DNA of 63,101 nt. Origin: Streptomyces sp. CB02923. Its GTDB lineage: Bacteria; Actinomycetota; Actinomycetes; Streptomycetales; Streptomycetaceae. Every line of letters begins with the position of its first letter. The first letter of the stretch is position 1. Position numbers and translations under genes: made by a program. Shown here one piece after another: positions 40,034 to 48,663 of this stretch. The stretch spans positions 1 to 63,101 of the forward strand of contig NZ_LWKZ01000010.1 of NCBI RefSeq assembly GCF_001905005.1. The letters run 5' to 3'. Under the pieces are notes generated by a model. It was not told where the DNA came from and did not search any database. It was given only the letters and a program-made list of their open reading frames with translations.

Positions 40034-43012
40034 GTGCCCGTGCCTGACGTCTCCGTAGTCGTGATCGTCTACAACGACGCCGACCGGCTACCGACGGCCG
40101 TCCGGTCCGTACTGGACCAGACGCTCCACGGAGTCGAAGTTCTGATCGTCGACGACTGCAGCACGGACAGATCCTTCGACGTGGCCCGGCAGCTCGCCGC
40201 CGCCCACCCCGACCGGGTGCGGGCGCTGCAGCTGCCGGAGAACAGCGGTGGCTGCGGGGCGCCCCGCAACCACGGCGTCCAGCACGCCACCGGCTCGTAC
40301 GTGATGTTCCTGGACAGCGACGACGTCCTGGAGCACAACGCCTGCCGCAACATGCTGGAGGCCGCCGAGCGCACCGGCGCCGACCTGGTGTCCGGCATGT
40401 GCGTACGGGTCAACGTCGACTCCCGCAACCGCAAGCAGACCGAGTGGTACCCCTGGCTGTACTCCAGGACCCGCACCATCGAGTCCGTCTCCGAACTGCC
40501 CGACCTGCTGGTCTTCGACACGCTGTCGACCAACAAGTGCTACCGGCGTGCGTTCCTCCTGGAGGCCGGGCTCGTCTTCCCCGTCGGCATCCACTACGAG
40601 GACCTGCTCTTCTCGGCCCAGGCGTACGTGGCGGCCCGGCGGATCACGCTGATCCCCAACCACGTCTACTTCTGGAACGTCTTCGAGAAGGCCGCCACGA
40701 AGTCGATCAGCAACCGGCGCCACGAGATCGCCAACTTCGCGCACCGCATGGAGATCCACCGCCGGGTGGACGAACTGCTGGAGCGCGGCGGACTCGACGA
40801 GCTGAAGTTCCACAAGGACGTCAAGTTCCTCAAGCACGACCTCGTGCTGCATCTGCGTGATCTTCCGCTGCTGGACGAGGAGTACCGCCGCGAGTTCGCC
40901 CGGATGGCCAACGGCTACCTCGCCGGCATCGCCCCCGAGGCGTACGAGCGGGTCCAGCCCATCCAGGCGATCTGCGCCTACCTCCTGGCCCAGGAGGACT
41001 GGCACAACCTGATGCCCGCGGTGGACAGCCTCATCAACCGCGACAAGCTCTCCTCGCCGCTCGCCGAGCGCGACGGCCGCGTCTACTGGTGCGCCGAGCA
41101 CCTCGACGACCCCGAGGGCCGCCGGGTCCTGGACGTCACCGACGCCGGCTACCACACCCGCTCCGTCGGCAAGCTGTTCCTGCGCAACCAGCTGACCACC
41201 TACGAGGACGACGGGCTCGGCACCGTCCGGCTGGCCGGCACGGTCGTCAACCCGCTCGGCAAGGTCACCCCCGGCACCCCGCTGCGCGGCCGGCTCGAAC
41301 TCAAGGCCCGCCGCAAGAGCCTCCAGGCGTTCTCCTTCCCGCTGACCTCGCTGCGCATCGCCGGCGACGGCCTGCACTGGGACGCCGAACTGGACCTCGC
41401 CCGCCGGCTGCGCCCCCTCGGCGTCATCGACGCCGTCTGGGACGTCCGGCTGATCCTGGACGTCGACGGCGTCACCACCCGCACCCGCCTGACCGTCGGC
41501 GGCGTCGACCTGGACAGCGCCCACGCGCTGCGGGTCCGCCCCCGGCTCACCCGGCTGGTCTCCGACCGCGTCGAGCCCGCCACCTCCAAGCGCGGCCACC
41601 TCACCTTCGTCCTGGACGCCCAGGGCAAGGCGGCCCGGCGCACCAACGAGATGCTGCGCCAGGCGCTGCGCAGCCCCGCCGCCGACCTCGCCAAGAGCGG
41701 CGTGCGCAAGGCCCGCAAGGCCCGCAGCGACCTGAACTCCGGCGAGACCAAGCTGCGCGTCTACCACGAGGTGTTCAGCAAGCTGCCCGTCCACAAGGGC
41801 CTGGTCGTCTTCGAGAGCCACCTCGGCAAGCAGTACAGCGACAGCCCCCGCGCCATCTACGAGGAGATGCGCCGCCAGGGCGTCGACTTCGAAGCCGTAT
41901 GGGCCTACGACGGCAAGAAGCCGGAGGGCTTCCCCAAGGACGCCACCCTCGTCCAGCGCTGGAGCTGGCCGTACCTGCGCGCCCTCGCCCAGGCCGAGTT
42001 CTGGATCGACAACCAGGGCTTCCCGCTGCGCCTGGCCAAGCGCCCGGAGACCACCTACATCCAGACCTGGCACGGCTCCGCCCTCAAGCGCATGGGCTTC
42101 GACGAGCCGAGCCTGAAGCTCAAGACGCGGGGCGCCAAGGAGGAGTACCAGAAGGTCCTGGACCGCTTCGACCACTTCCTGGTCCGCTCCGAGCACGACG
42201 TACGGACCCTGGCCAACGCCTTCCGGCTGCGCGACGAGGTGCTGCTGCGCAGCGGCTACCCGCGCAACGACGCGCTGGTCGCGACGCGCCGCGCCGAGGA
42301 GGCGAGCGGCGTGCGCGAACGCGGCCCGCTCGCCGAGGAGCTGGGCATCCCCGCGGACAAGACCGTGCTGCTGTACGCGCCGACCTTCCGCGCCAACCCC
42401 AACGGCGCGGTCCGCGGCTTCGAACCGCCCTTCGACGTGGACGAGTTCGCCGAGCGCTTCGGTGACCGCTTCGTGCTGCTGATGCGCTCGCACTACCTGA
42501 ACAACGTGGTGCTGCCGCCGTCCGTCCGCGGCAAGGTCATCGACGTCACCGGGCACCACGACATCACCCCGGTGCTCCAGCTGGCCGACGGCATGATCAC
42601 GGACTACTCCTCCGTGATGTTCGACTACGCCCTGCTCGACCGGCCGATGCTGTTCTTCGCGTACGACTACGACGAGTACGCCAACGAGGCCCGCGGCACC
42701 TACTTCGACCTCAAGGAGAAGGCGCCGGGCCCGGTCCTGGGCACGGCCGGGGAACTCTTCGACGCGATCGAGGGACTCAAGGCGGCGGACGACGGGCACC
42801 GCGCGGCGCGGCGCCGCTTCACCGACGAGTTCGGCGAGTACGACCAGGGCGACGCGGCCCGCACGGTCGTCGACCGGTTCTTCGGCGGCGGCACGCCACC
42901 CGCCGCGGACAGCGGCCCGGCGCGCGGCGGCGCGCTGCCCGGCACCACCGTCATCAGCGGCTCCGCGCACAGCGGCGCTCCCGTGAAGGGGGAAGCCCAT
43001 GACCGGGCGTGA
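40034..43012 (+). CDS. GT2-CDP-glycerol glycerophosphotransferase fusion
   Basis: A 992-residue two-domain enzyme. N-terminal GT2 (about 5-230) with VVVIVYNDADRLP, VDDCSTDRS and DSDD; a middle beta-rich region (about 370-560); C-terminal TagF/TagB-like domain (about 600-970) with TWHGSALKRMG, LYAPTFR, MRSHYL and TDYSSVMFDY. TagF-like domains polymerise glycerol-phosphate or related units by phosphodiester bonds. The fusion suggests alternating sugar and phosphodiester transfer, as for polydiglycosylphosphate wall polymers of Streptomyces. GTG at 40034 has AAGAGG just upstream; GTG at 40040 is possible. It overlaps the next gene by 14 bp. Confidence 0.92.
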   Translation: MPVPDVSVVVIVYNDADRLPTAVRSVLDQTLHGVEVLIVDDCSTDRSFDVARQLAAAHPDRVRALQLPENSGGCGAPRNHGVQHATGSYVMFLDSDDVLEHNACRNMLEAAERTGADLVSGMCVRVNVDSRNRKQTEWYPWLYSRTRTIESVSELPDLLVFDTLSTNKCYRRAFLLEAGLVFPVGIHYEDLLFSAQAYVAARRITLIPNHVYFWNVFEKAATKSISNRRHEIANFAHRMEIHRRVDELLERGGLDELKFHKDVKFLKHDLVLHLRDLPLLDEEYRREFARMANGYLAGIAPEAYERVQPIQAICAYLLAQEDWHNLMPAVDSLINRDKLSSPLAERDGRVYWCAEHLDDPEGRRVLDVTDAGYHTRSVGKLFLRNQLTTYEDDGLGTVRLAGTVVNPLGKVTPGTPLRGRLELKARRKSLQAFSFPLTSLRIAGDGLHWDAELDLARRLRPLGVIDAVWDVRLILDVDGVTTRTRLTVGGVDLDSAHALRVRPRLTRLVSDRVEPATSKRGHLTFVLDAQGKAARRTNEMLRQALRSPAADLAKSGVRKARKARSDLNSGETKLRVYHEVFSKLPVHKGLVVFESHLGKQYSDSPRAIYEEMRRQGVDFEAVWAYDGKKPEGFPKDATLVQRWSWPYLRALAQAEFWIDNQGFPLRLAKRPETTYIQTWHGSALKRMGFDEPSLKLKTRGAKEEYQKVLDRFDHFLVRSEHDVRTLANAFRLRDEVLLRSGYPRNDALVATRRAEEASGVRERGPLAEELGIPADKTVLLYAPTFRANPNGAVRGFEPPFDVDEFAERFGDRFVLLMRSHYLNNVVLPPSVRGKVIDVTGHHDITPVLQLADGMITDYSSVMFDYALLDRPMLFFAYDYDEYANEARGTYFDLKEKAPGPVLGTAGELFDAIEGLKAADDGHRAARRRFTDEFGEYDQGDAARTVVDRFFGGGTPPAADSGPARGGALPGTTVISGSAHSGAPVKGEAHDRA

Positions 43013-44153
43013 CATCTTCATCGTCTCCAACAACGTCGACGAGATGGGCGGTGTGACCACCTGGTCCCACCAGATGGCCCGGCTCTTCACCGACAGCGGC
43101 CACCGCGTGCACGTCATCGGCGTCGTACCGGCCCCCGAGGAGCTGCGCGCCGACCTCGGCGACGACCTGCCGTACGCGACCACGACCCTCTACGACGCGC
43201 ATCCGCCCAAGGCCGTACCGGCCGCCCGCGGCATCAAGGGGCGCCTGAACATCGCCGAACAGCGGCGCCGCGCCGCACGCCAGGCGGGCATGCAGGAACA
43301 GGCGGACAAGCTCAGCGCGCTGTTCGGCGCCGCCCGGCCGGGCGGCGTGGTCATCGTGACGCAGGTGTGGGCCATGGAGTGGGTCGGGCTCGCCGACACC
43401 GCGGGCCTGCCGGTCGTCGGCATGACCCACGAATCCTTCGACGCCTGCCGCAAGTCCTCGCGCTTCGGGCGGGTCAAGAAGCACTACAAGGACGTGGACC
43501 GGCTGCTCGCCCTCACCCGCGAGGACGCCGACCTGTGGATCCGCCAGGGCATGGACAACGCGGACTTCATGCCCAACCCGCTGCCGGTGACGCCGGAGGT
43601 GCCCTCGGACCGCACCGCCAAGGTCGTCGCCAGCATCGGCCGGCTCTCCGACGAGAAGGGCGTCGACCTGCTCCTGGACACCTGGGCCATGGTCGCGCCG
43701 GACCACCCGGACTGGACGCTGCGCATCTACGGCTCCGGGGACGACGAGGAGACCCTCAAGAAGCAGGCCGCCACACTCGGACTGGACGGCTCCGTCGCCT
43801 TCATGGGCCGTACCGACGACGTGGCGGAGGCACTGCGCGGCGCGTCCGTCTTCGCCCAGTCCTCCCGGGCCGAGGGCTTCCCGCTCTCCCTCATGGAGGC
43901 GATGGCCAGCGGCGTGCCGTGCGCGGCCTTCGACTGCGCGCCCGGCGTCCACGAGATCGTGCGGGACGGTGAGGACGGCCTGCTGGCCGTGGTCGGCAAC
44001 ACCACCGAACTGGCCCGCCACATCGGCACGCTGATCTCCGACAAGGAGCTGCGCGACCGGTTCGGCACGGCGGCGCGGGAGAACGTCCAGCGCTACTCGA
44101 CCGACCGGATCACCGAGCGCTGGGAGCACCTCTTCGCCCTGCTGGAGCGCTGA
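42999..44153 (+). CDS. GT4-type glycosyltransferase
   Basis: A 384-residue GT-B fold retaining glycosyltransferase. The N-terminal domain has NNVDEMGGVTTWSHQMARLF; the donor-binding half has SIGRLSDEKGVDLLL (about 211-225) and the EGFPLSLMEA motif near 292 with both glutamates of the GT4 family. It starts inside the end of the fused TagF gene (14-bp overlap), so the two are translated together and likely act on the same polymer. Sugar donor unknown. A hairpin follows the stop. Confidence 0.93.
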   Translation: MTGRDIFIVSNNVDEMGGVTTWSHQMARLFTDSGHRVHVIGVVPAPEELRADLGDDLPYATTTLYDAHPPKAVPAARGIKGRLNIAEQRRRAARQAGMQEQADKLSALFGAARPGGVVIVTQVWAMEWVGLADTAGLPVVGMTHESFDACRKSSRFGRVKKHYKDVDRLLALTREDADLWIRQGMDNADFMPNPLPVTPEVPSDRTAKVVASIGRLSDEKGVDLLLDTWAMVAPDHPDWTLRIYGSGDDEETLKKQAATLGLDGSVAFMGRTDDVAEALRGASVFAQSSRAEGFPLSLMEAMASGVPCAAFDCAPGVHEIVRDGEDGLLAVVGNTTELARHIGTLISDKELRDRFGTAARENVQRYSTDRITERWEHLFALLER

Positions 44154-44159
44154 GGCCCC

Positions 44160-44193
44160 GGACCGGCCCCGCCGCGCGCCGCGGGGCCGGTCC
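44160..44193 (+). terminator. Perfect hairpin after GT4 gene
   Basis: GGACCGGCCCCGC (44160-44172), 8-base loop, exact complement (44181-44193). No T tract follows. It may end or attenuate transcription between the GT4 and the next glycosyltransferase gene, 28 bp upstream of the latter's GTG. Confidence 0.65.
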
Positions 44194-44220
44194 GTACCCG
44201 GACGACGGAAGAGGCACACC

Positions 44221-45366
44221 GTGGCAGCAGACCGTCCGCCCGCCGCCGACGGCCGCGGTCCCCGTGACCCGGCCGTCTCGGTCGTCGTGCCGGTGCACAA
44301 CACCCGGCGCTACCTCGAACAGTGCCTGGGCTCCGTCTTCGCCCAGAGCCTCGGACCGGACGCCGTCGAACTGATCGCCGTGGACGACGGGTCCGACGAC
44401 GGCAGCGGCGCCTGGCTCGACGAACAGGCGGCGAAGCACCGCAATCTGACGGTGGTCCACCAGCCGCCGTCGGGCGGCGCCGGCCGGCCGCGCAACGTCG
44501 GCATGGACCGCGCCAGCGGCCGGTACCTCTTCTTCCTCGACTCCGACGACCACCTCGGCACCGAGGCCCTGGAACGGCTCACCGCGATGGCCGACACGTA
44601 CGGCTCGGACATCGTCTACGGGCGCATAGTCGGCGTCGGCGGCCGCCCGGCGCCCGTCGACCTGAGCACCACCAGCCCCCGCGTCACCCCCTTCGACTCG
44701 CCCGTCTACTGGACGCTCGCCGCCTACAAGCTCTTCCGCCGCGCCTACGTCCAGGAGCGCGGACTGCGCTTCGTCGAAGGGCGCCTGCTGGCCGAGGACC
44801 TGCCCTTCGGCATCCGTGCCCTGCTCGGCGCCGGCACGGTCTCCGTCCTGGGCGACTACGACTGCTACTACCTCCGGGGCCGCGACGACGACAGCAACGC
44901 CAGCCGCCAGGACCTCGACTGGCCCGCCCACCTCGGCTACATCGCCACCGTGCTCGGCCAGGTCGCGGACCTGGTGCCGCCGGGCCCCGAACGCGACACG
45001 CTCATGGTCCGGCACTTCCACGGCGAGGTCCTCGCCCAGTTCGCCGCGCCGTACCTCGCCCGCGACGCCGCGGGCCGCCGCGCCATGGCGGAGGCCGCCC
45101 GCCCGCTGGTCGACGCCTACCTCACCGACCGGGTGCTGGCCGCCCTCCCGCCCCGGCTGCGGCTGCGCGCGCACTGCCTCCGCAGGGGGACGGCGGAGGA
45201 ACTGGACGAGATCGTACGGGCGGACACCGGGCGGGAGCCGGGGCCGCCGGTGACCGGGGACGACGGCCGGGAGTACGCGGCGTACCCGTACTTCCGCGAC
45301 CCGGAGCACGGCATTCCGGACGCCTGCTACGCACTGAGGCCGACGGCGCCCGGGGACGCGGCCTGA
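44221..45366 (+). CDS. GT2-type glycosyltransferase
   Basis: A 381-residue GT2 enzyme starting at GTG with GGAAGAGG upstream. Motifs: VSVVVPVHNTRRYLEQCLGS, VDDGSDDGS, GRPRNVGMD and the metal-binding DSDDH (about 104-108). The C-terminal half is helical and may bind the acceptor. There is no membrane segment. It is a separate translational unit from the GT4 gene, 67 bp upstream. The stop codon begins a tandem repeat array. Donor and acceptor unknown; a role in wall polymer synthesis is inferred from position. Confidence 0.9.
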   Translation: MAADRPPAADGRGPRDPAVSVVVPVHNTRRYLEQCLGSVFAQSLGPDAVELIAVDDGSDDGSGAWLDEQAAKHRNLTVVHQPPSGGAGRPRNVGMDRASGRYLFFLDSDDHLGTEALERLTAMADTYGSDIVYGRIVGVGGRPAPVDLSTTSPRVTPFDSPVYWTLAAYKLFRRAYVQERGLRFVEGRLLAEDLPFGIRALLGAGTVSVLGDYDCYYLRGRDDDSNASRQDLDWPAHLGYIATVLGQVADLVPPGPERDTLMVRHFHGEVLAQFAAPYLARDAAGRRAMAEAARPLVDAYLTDRVLAALPPRLRLRAHCLRRGTAEELDEIVRADTGREPGPPVTGDDGREYAAYPYFRDPEHGIPDACYALRPTAPGDAA

Positions 45367-45446
45367 AACGGCGTACGCCCCGGCGGACCGGAACGGCGTA
45401 CGCCCGGCGGATCTGAACGGCGTACGCCCCGGCGGTCCCGGAAAGA
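45364..45446 (+). repeat. Stop-anchored 25-bp tandem repeat
   Basis: Starting at the TGA of the GT2 gene, units with the core AACGGCGTACGCCCCGGCGG occur from 45367, 45392 and 45416, with a diverged fourth unit that runs into the terminator stem (45442 onward). CTGAACGG in the third unit repeats the stop context. Unit length is 24-26 bp. Confidence 0.88.
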
Positions 45447-45477
45447 CGTACGCCCCCGGCGGGACCGGGGGCGTACG
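45447..45477. terminator. Terminator between GT2 gene and galE
   Basis: CGTACGCCCCCGG (45447-45459), loop CGGGA, exact complement (45465-45477). It separates two convergent genes and can act in both directions; neither side has a T tract. Confidence 0.85.
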
Positions 45478-45490
45478 AAGGGTGCTCGGA

Positions 45491-46468
45491 TCAGGCGCCG
45501 GCGCGGTGGTGCTGCCAGCCCTGCCAGGCGGAGGTGATCATGTCGCGCACGTCGTGGCGGGCCTTCCAGCCCAGCTCGTCGGCGATCCGGTCGGCGGCGG
45601 CGACGACCCGGGCCGGGTCGCCGGGGCGGCGCGGGGTGACCTCGGCGACCGCGTCGGTGTGACCGGTGATCTCGTTGATCAGGTCGACCATCTCCTTGAC
45701 GGAGACGCCCTCACCACGGCCGATGTTCAGGGTCAGGTCGCGCACCGGGCCGGGCTCGGCCAGCTTGCGGGCGGCGGCCAGGTGGGCGTCCGCGAGGTCC
45801 GCGACGTGGATGTAGTCGCGGATGCAGGTGCCGTCCGGGGTCGGGTAGTCGTCGCCGAAGATCCGCGGCGACTCGCCGTCGGTGAGCTTCTCGAAGACCA
45901 TCGGGACGATGTTGAAGACGCCCGTGTCGGCCAGCTCGGGGGTGGCGGTGCCGGCCACGTTGAAGTAGCGCAGGCACGCGGTGTTGATGCCGTGCGCCTT
46001 GCCCGCCGCGCGCGCCATCCACTCGCCGACCAGCTTGGTCTCGCCGTACGGGTTGATCGGCACGCAGGGCGTGTCCTCGGTGACCAGGTCCACGTCCGGC
46101 ATGCCGTACACGGCGGCCGAGGAGGAGAAGACGAACTGGCCGACGCCGCCCGCCGCCATGGCCTCCAGCAGCGTCTGCAGGCCGTGCACGTTCTCGCGGT
46201 AGTAGTGCAGCGGCATCTCGACGGACTCGCCGACCTGCTTCTTCGCGGCGAGGTGCACGACACCGGTGACGCCGTGCTCGGCGATCGTGCGGTCCAGCAC
46301 CGCGCGGTCCAGGGTGGAGCCCTCCACCAGCGGGACGCCCTCGGGGACCCGGGCGGCCACGCCCGTGGAGAGGTCGTCGAGTACCACGACCCGCTCGCCC
46401 GCCTGTGTCATGGCCCGTACGACGTGGGCGCCGATGTAGCCGGCGCCGCCCGTGATCAGATAAGACAT
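45491..46468 (-). CDS. galE: UDP-glucose 4-epimerase
   Basis: A 325-residue short-chain dehydrogenase-fold epimerase interconverting UDP-glucose and UDP-galactose (or the GlcNAc/GalNAc pair). The NAD-binding motif GGAGYIGAHVV is at about 6-16, SSAAVYG near 117 and the catalytic Tyr/Lys in NPYGETKLVGE near 145-155. Length and motifs are normal. Minus-strand TAGGAT ends six bases before the ATG, so the transcript is probably leaderless. In this region it likely supplies a galactose-type donor for the wall polymer, though it may serve central metabolism too. Confidence 0.95.
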   Translation of the reverse strand: MSYLITGGAGYIGAHVVRAMTQAGERVVVLDDLSTGVAARVPEGVPLVEGSTLDRAVLDRTIAEHGVTGVVHLAAKKQVGESVEMPLHYYRENVHGLQTLLEAMAAGGVGQFVFSSSAAVYGMPDVDLVTEDTPCVPINPYGETKLVGEWMARAAGKAHGINTACLRYFNVAGTATPELADTGVFNIVPMVFEKLTDGESPRIFGDDYPTPDGTCIRDYIHVADLADAHLAAARKLAEPGPVRDLTLNIGRGEGVSVKEMVDLINEITGHTDAVAEVTPRRPGDPARVVAAADRIADELGWKARHDVRDMITSAWQGWQHHRAGA

Positions 46469-46474
46469 CTCGCC

Positions 46475-46480
46475 ATCCTA
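46475..46480 (-). promoter_or_regulatory. -10 element of galE
   Basis: TAGGAT on the minus strand matches the Streptomyces -10 consensus and ends six bases before the ATG at 46468. Transcription would begin at the A of the start codon. No clear -35 is visible. Confidence 0.55.
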
Positions 46481-46633
46481 AAGTGGTCGTTGCTCGTCGG
46501 GTGGTGCAGGTGCGGACGCCGGCGGTCGGTGCCCCGGGGGGCGCGCGACCGCGTCCGGCGCGCTGACCGGGGCCGTCGCGGGACCTCCGCCGCGCCGGGT
46601 CCGGCCGTCACCGGCCGGGCCGCTGTGATGTGA

Positions 46634-48289
46634 CTAACGACCGCGCGTACCCACGCGGCGGAGCTTGCGGGCCGCGATCTTCCACGCGGTACGCAGACCG
46701 GACGCCATGCGCAGCGCCAGCGCGCCCCCGGTGGTCGCGTACGGCTGCGCCAGCAGCAGGCCGTGCCGGGCGCTGGGCAGCGCGTGCCGCCGCAGCCCCG
46801 GGCCGGTGGCCCGCAGCGCACCGTGCAGGACGGAGCCGTCCTCGCAGTGCACCCGGGCGGTCAGGTCCCACGGATCGAGGGTGCCGGAGCCGCGCTTGCC
46901 GAGGGTGACCAGGGCGCCGAGGTCGAGCGACGTCTCGGCCGTCCAGCCGTCCCCGGCCGGGTCCGCGGTGAGCGCGGCGGTGTGCACGGGCCCGCGGCGG
47001 CCGTCCGCCCGGCGGCACAGCTCCACGTCGATGCCGACCGGCCCGGCCGCGCCCACCCGCCCGTACAGCTCGTGCAGGCGCAGCCGCAGCAGGGAGCGGG
47101 TGCCGAGGACCGGCTCGGCGTCGATGGCCACCGGCAGCTGCCCGGCGGGCAGCGTGTCCAGGCCGTCCAGCTCGGCCGCGGGCAGGGCGGGCGACCACAC
47201 GGGCCGCTCGCCGCTCCGCACGTACGGCGGCAGCAGCCGGCCGGGGCGGGCGGCGAGCTGGGTGATCCGTTCGGAGTCCACCGGCGCCTCGGAAGCGAGC
47301 AGCACGCGGGCGAGCCAGCGGGCCGGCGCCCTGGCGGCGAGCAGCTCGCTCTCCTCGAAACCGGCCAGGTACGCGCGGGTCAGCCGCCACCACTCACGCC
47401 GGTGCTCCACACCGCGCGTGTGCAGCTCCCGGACGTACATCCGCAGGTCGTGGTCGAGGAACTTGGTGCGCGCCGCGTGCGCGAGGCCCTTGTGCCCGGC
47501 GTCGGCCAGGATGCGCACGCTGGTGCGGTGCGCCTCGATGCGGGACTCCCAGTTGGCGACGTCCTTGCGGTCCAGCGAGATGGACTGCTTGGCGGCGCTG
47601 CGCCGTACGTGCCAGATGTAGACCTGGTCGGGGACGACCGCGATGCGCGGCGCGGCGGCCAGCACCCGGGAGGTGAAGACGAAATCCTCGTAGGTGAAGC
47701 GGCCGTCGGGGAAGAAGACCTCGTGGTCGAGCAGGAAGGCCCGGTCGTACAGCTTGTTGACGCACAGGGTGTCGCCGACCAGTTCGGGGTGGCCGGCGAC
47801 GGGCTCGTACAGGGCGGGCTCGCGGTAGAGGTCCGGCTGCCAGGGAACCTCGCGCGGTCCCGGCAGCTCGCGGCGTACGCACAGGCCGGCCGTCACCGGG
47901 GTGCCGTGGCGCAGCGCGGCGTCCAGGAGGGCGTCGACGGCGCCGCCGGGCAGCACGTCGTCGCTGTCCAGGAACATCACGAAGCGCCCGGTGGCCGCCC
48001 GTATCCCGTCGTTGCGGGGCGTACCGCAGCCACCGCTGTTGTCCTCGCGGTGGATCACCCGCAGCCGCCGGTGCTCGCGCGCGAGGTCGTCCAGGACCCG
48101 GCCCGTGCGGTCGGTGGAGGCGTCGTCGACCGCGATCACCTCGGTGACCGCGTCTCCCTGCGCCAGTGCGGAGCGCACCGCCTCGCCGACCAGCGCGGCG
48201 TCGTTGTAGGCAATCACGACGATGCTGACCTGAGCGGACGGTGTGACGGCAGGCCCCGGCCGCGGCTCTGGGGCTTCATTCACAGTCAC
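46634..48289 (-). CDS. GT2 glycosyltransferase, paralogue of the fusion's front half
   Basis: About 551 residues. The GT2 domain has VSIVVIAYNDAALVG, VDDASTDRT, DNSGGCGTPRNDG and MFLDSDDVLPGG. The rest parallels residues up to about 560 of the fused enzyme at 40034, with shared patterns such as YEDxxFxSxV and KxSIS around residues 220-260, but it stops before any TagF domain. The start is uncertain: GTG at 48289 or 48283 is preferred because the family begins here, while an ATG at 48409 would add 40 poorly conserved residues. It is divergent from the second fused gene. Probably a single-sugar transferase for the same polymer. Confidence 0.85.
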   Translation of the reverse strand: MTVNEAPEPRPGPAVTPSAQVSIVVIAYNDAALVGEAVRSALAQGDAVTEVIAVDDASTDRTGRVLDDLAREHRRLRVIHREDNSGGCGTPRNDGIRAATGRFVMFLDSDDVLPGGAVDALLDAALRHGTPVTAGLCVRRELPGPREVPWQPDLYREPALYEPVAGHPELVGDTLCVNKLYDRAFLLDHEVFFPDGRFTYEDFVFTSRVLAAAPRIAVVPDQVYIWHVRRSAAKQSISLDRKDVANWESRIEAHRTSVRILADAGHKGLAHAARTKFLDHDLRMYVRELHTRGVEHRREWWRLTRAYLAGFEESELLAARAPARWLARVLLASEAPVDSERITQLAARPGRLLPPYVRSGERPVWSPALPAAELDGLDTLPAGQLPVAIDAEPVLGTRSLLRLRLHELYGRVGAAGPVGIDVELCRRADGRRGPVHTAALTADPAGDGWTAETSLDLGALVTLGKRGSGTLDPWDLTARVHCEDGSVLHGALRATGPGLRRHALPSARHGLLLAQPYATTGGALALRMASGLRTAWKIAARKLRRVGTRGR

Positions 48290-48663
48290 TACATCTACAT
48301 TTCGTGTCGGTGTGGTGTCGGCGCCGGAGGGCTCCCGTGTTCCGCCCCCTCCAGCAAGGAGGTCCGGAAGGCGGCTCACGGTTGCAGGCGCGCCCCTGCT
48401 GCGGGCCATCTTGCCGTCCCGCGCCCCGCGGCCGGGCGCGGGCCCCCTCCTCGACGGCGGCCCAACTCGCCCCGCACCGGCGAGGACGAGCCCTTAATTC
48501 CCGCCCTTCCGTGACATGTGGTTTCAACTCACCCCTGGCCTGCGGGTCACCGGCGGTGGGCCGAACGGGTGACAGGCGCAATCGACAGTGCGTAGTTGAC
48601 TGATTACGCTCGGCGTTCATTCCTCCGTGCGCTCGGTCCGTGCGCCCCGACCTCGGGATGGTT
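48290..48663. other. Divergent promoter region of two polymer genes
   Basis: About 374 bp. For the plus-strand gene, GTGACA (48569-48574) and TAGTTG (48593-48598) are 18 bp apart, a plausible promoter. For the minus strand, TAGATG lies eight bases before the GTG at 48283. AT-rich patches lie near 48494-48525 and 48580-48610. No separate gene is supported. Confidence 0.5.
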
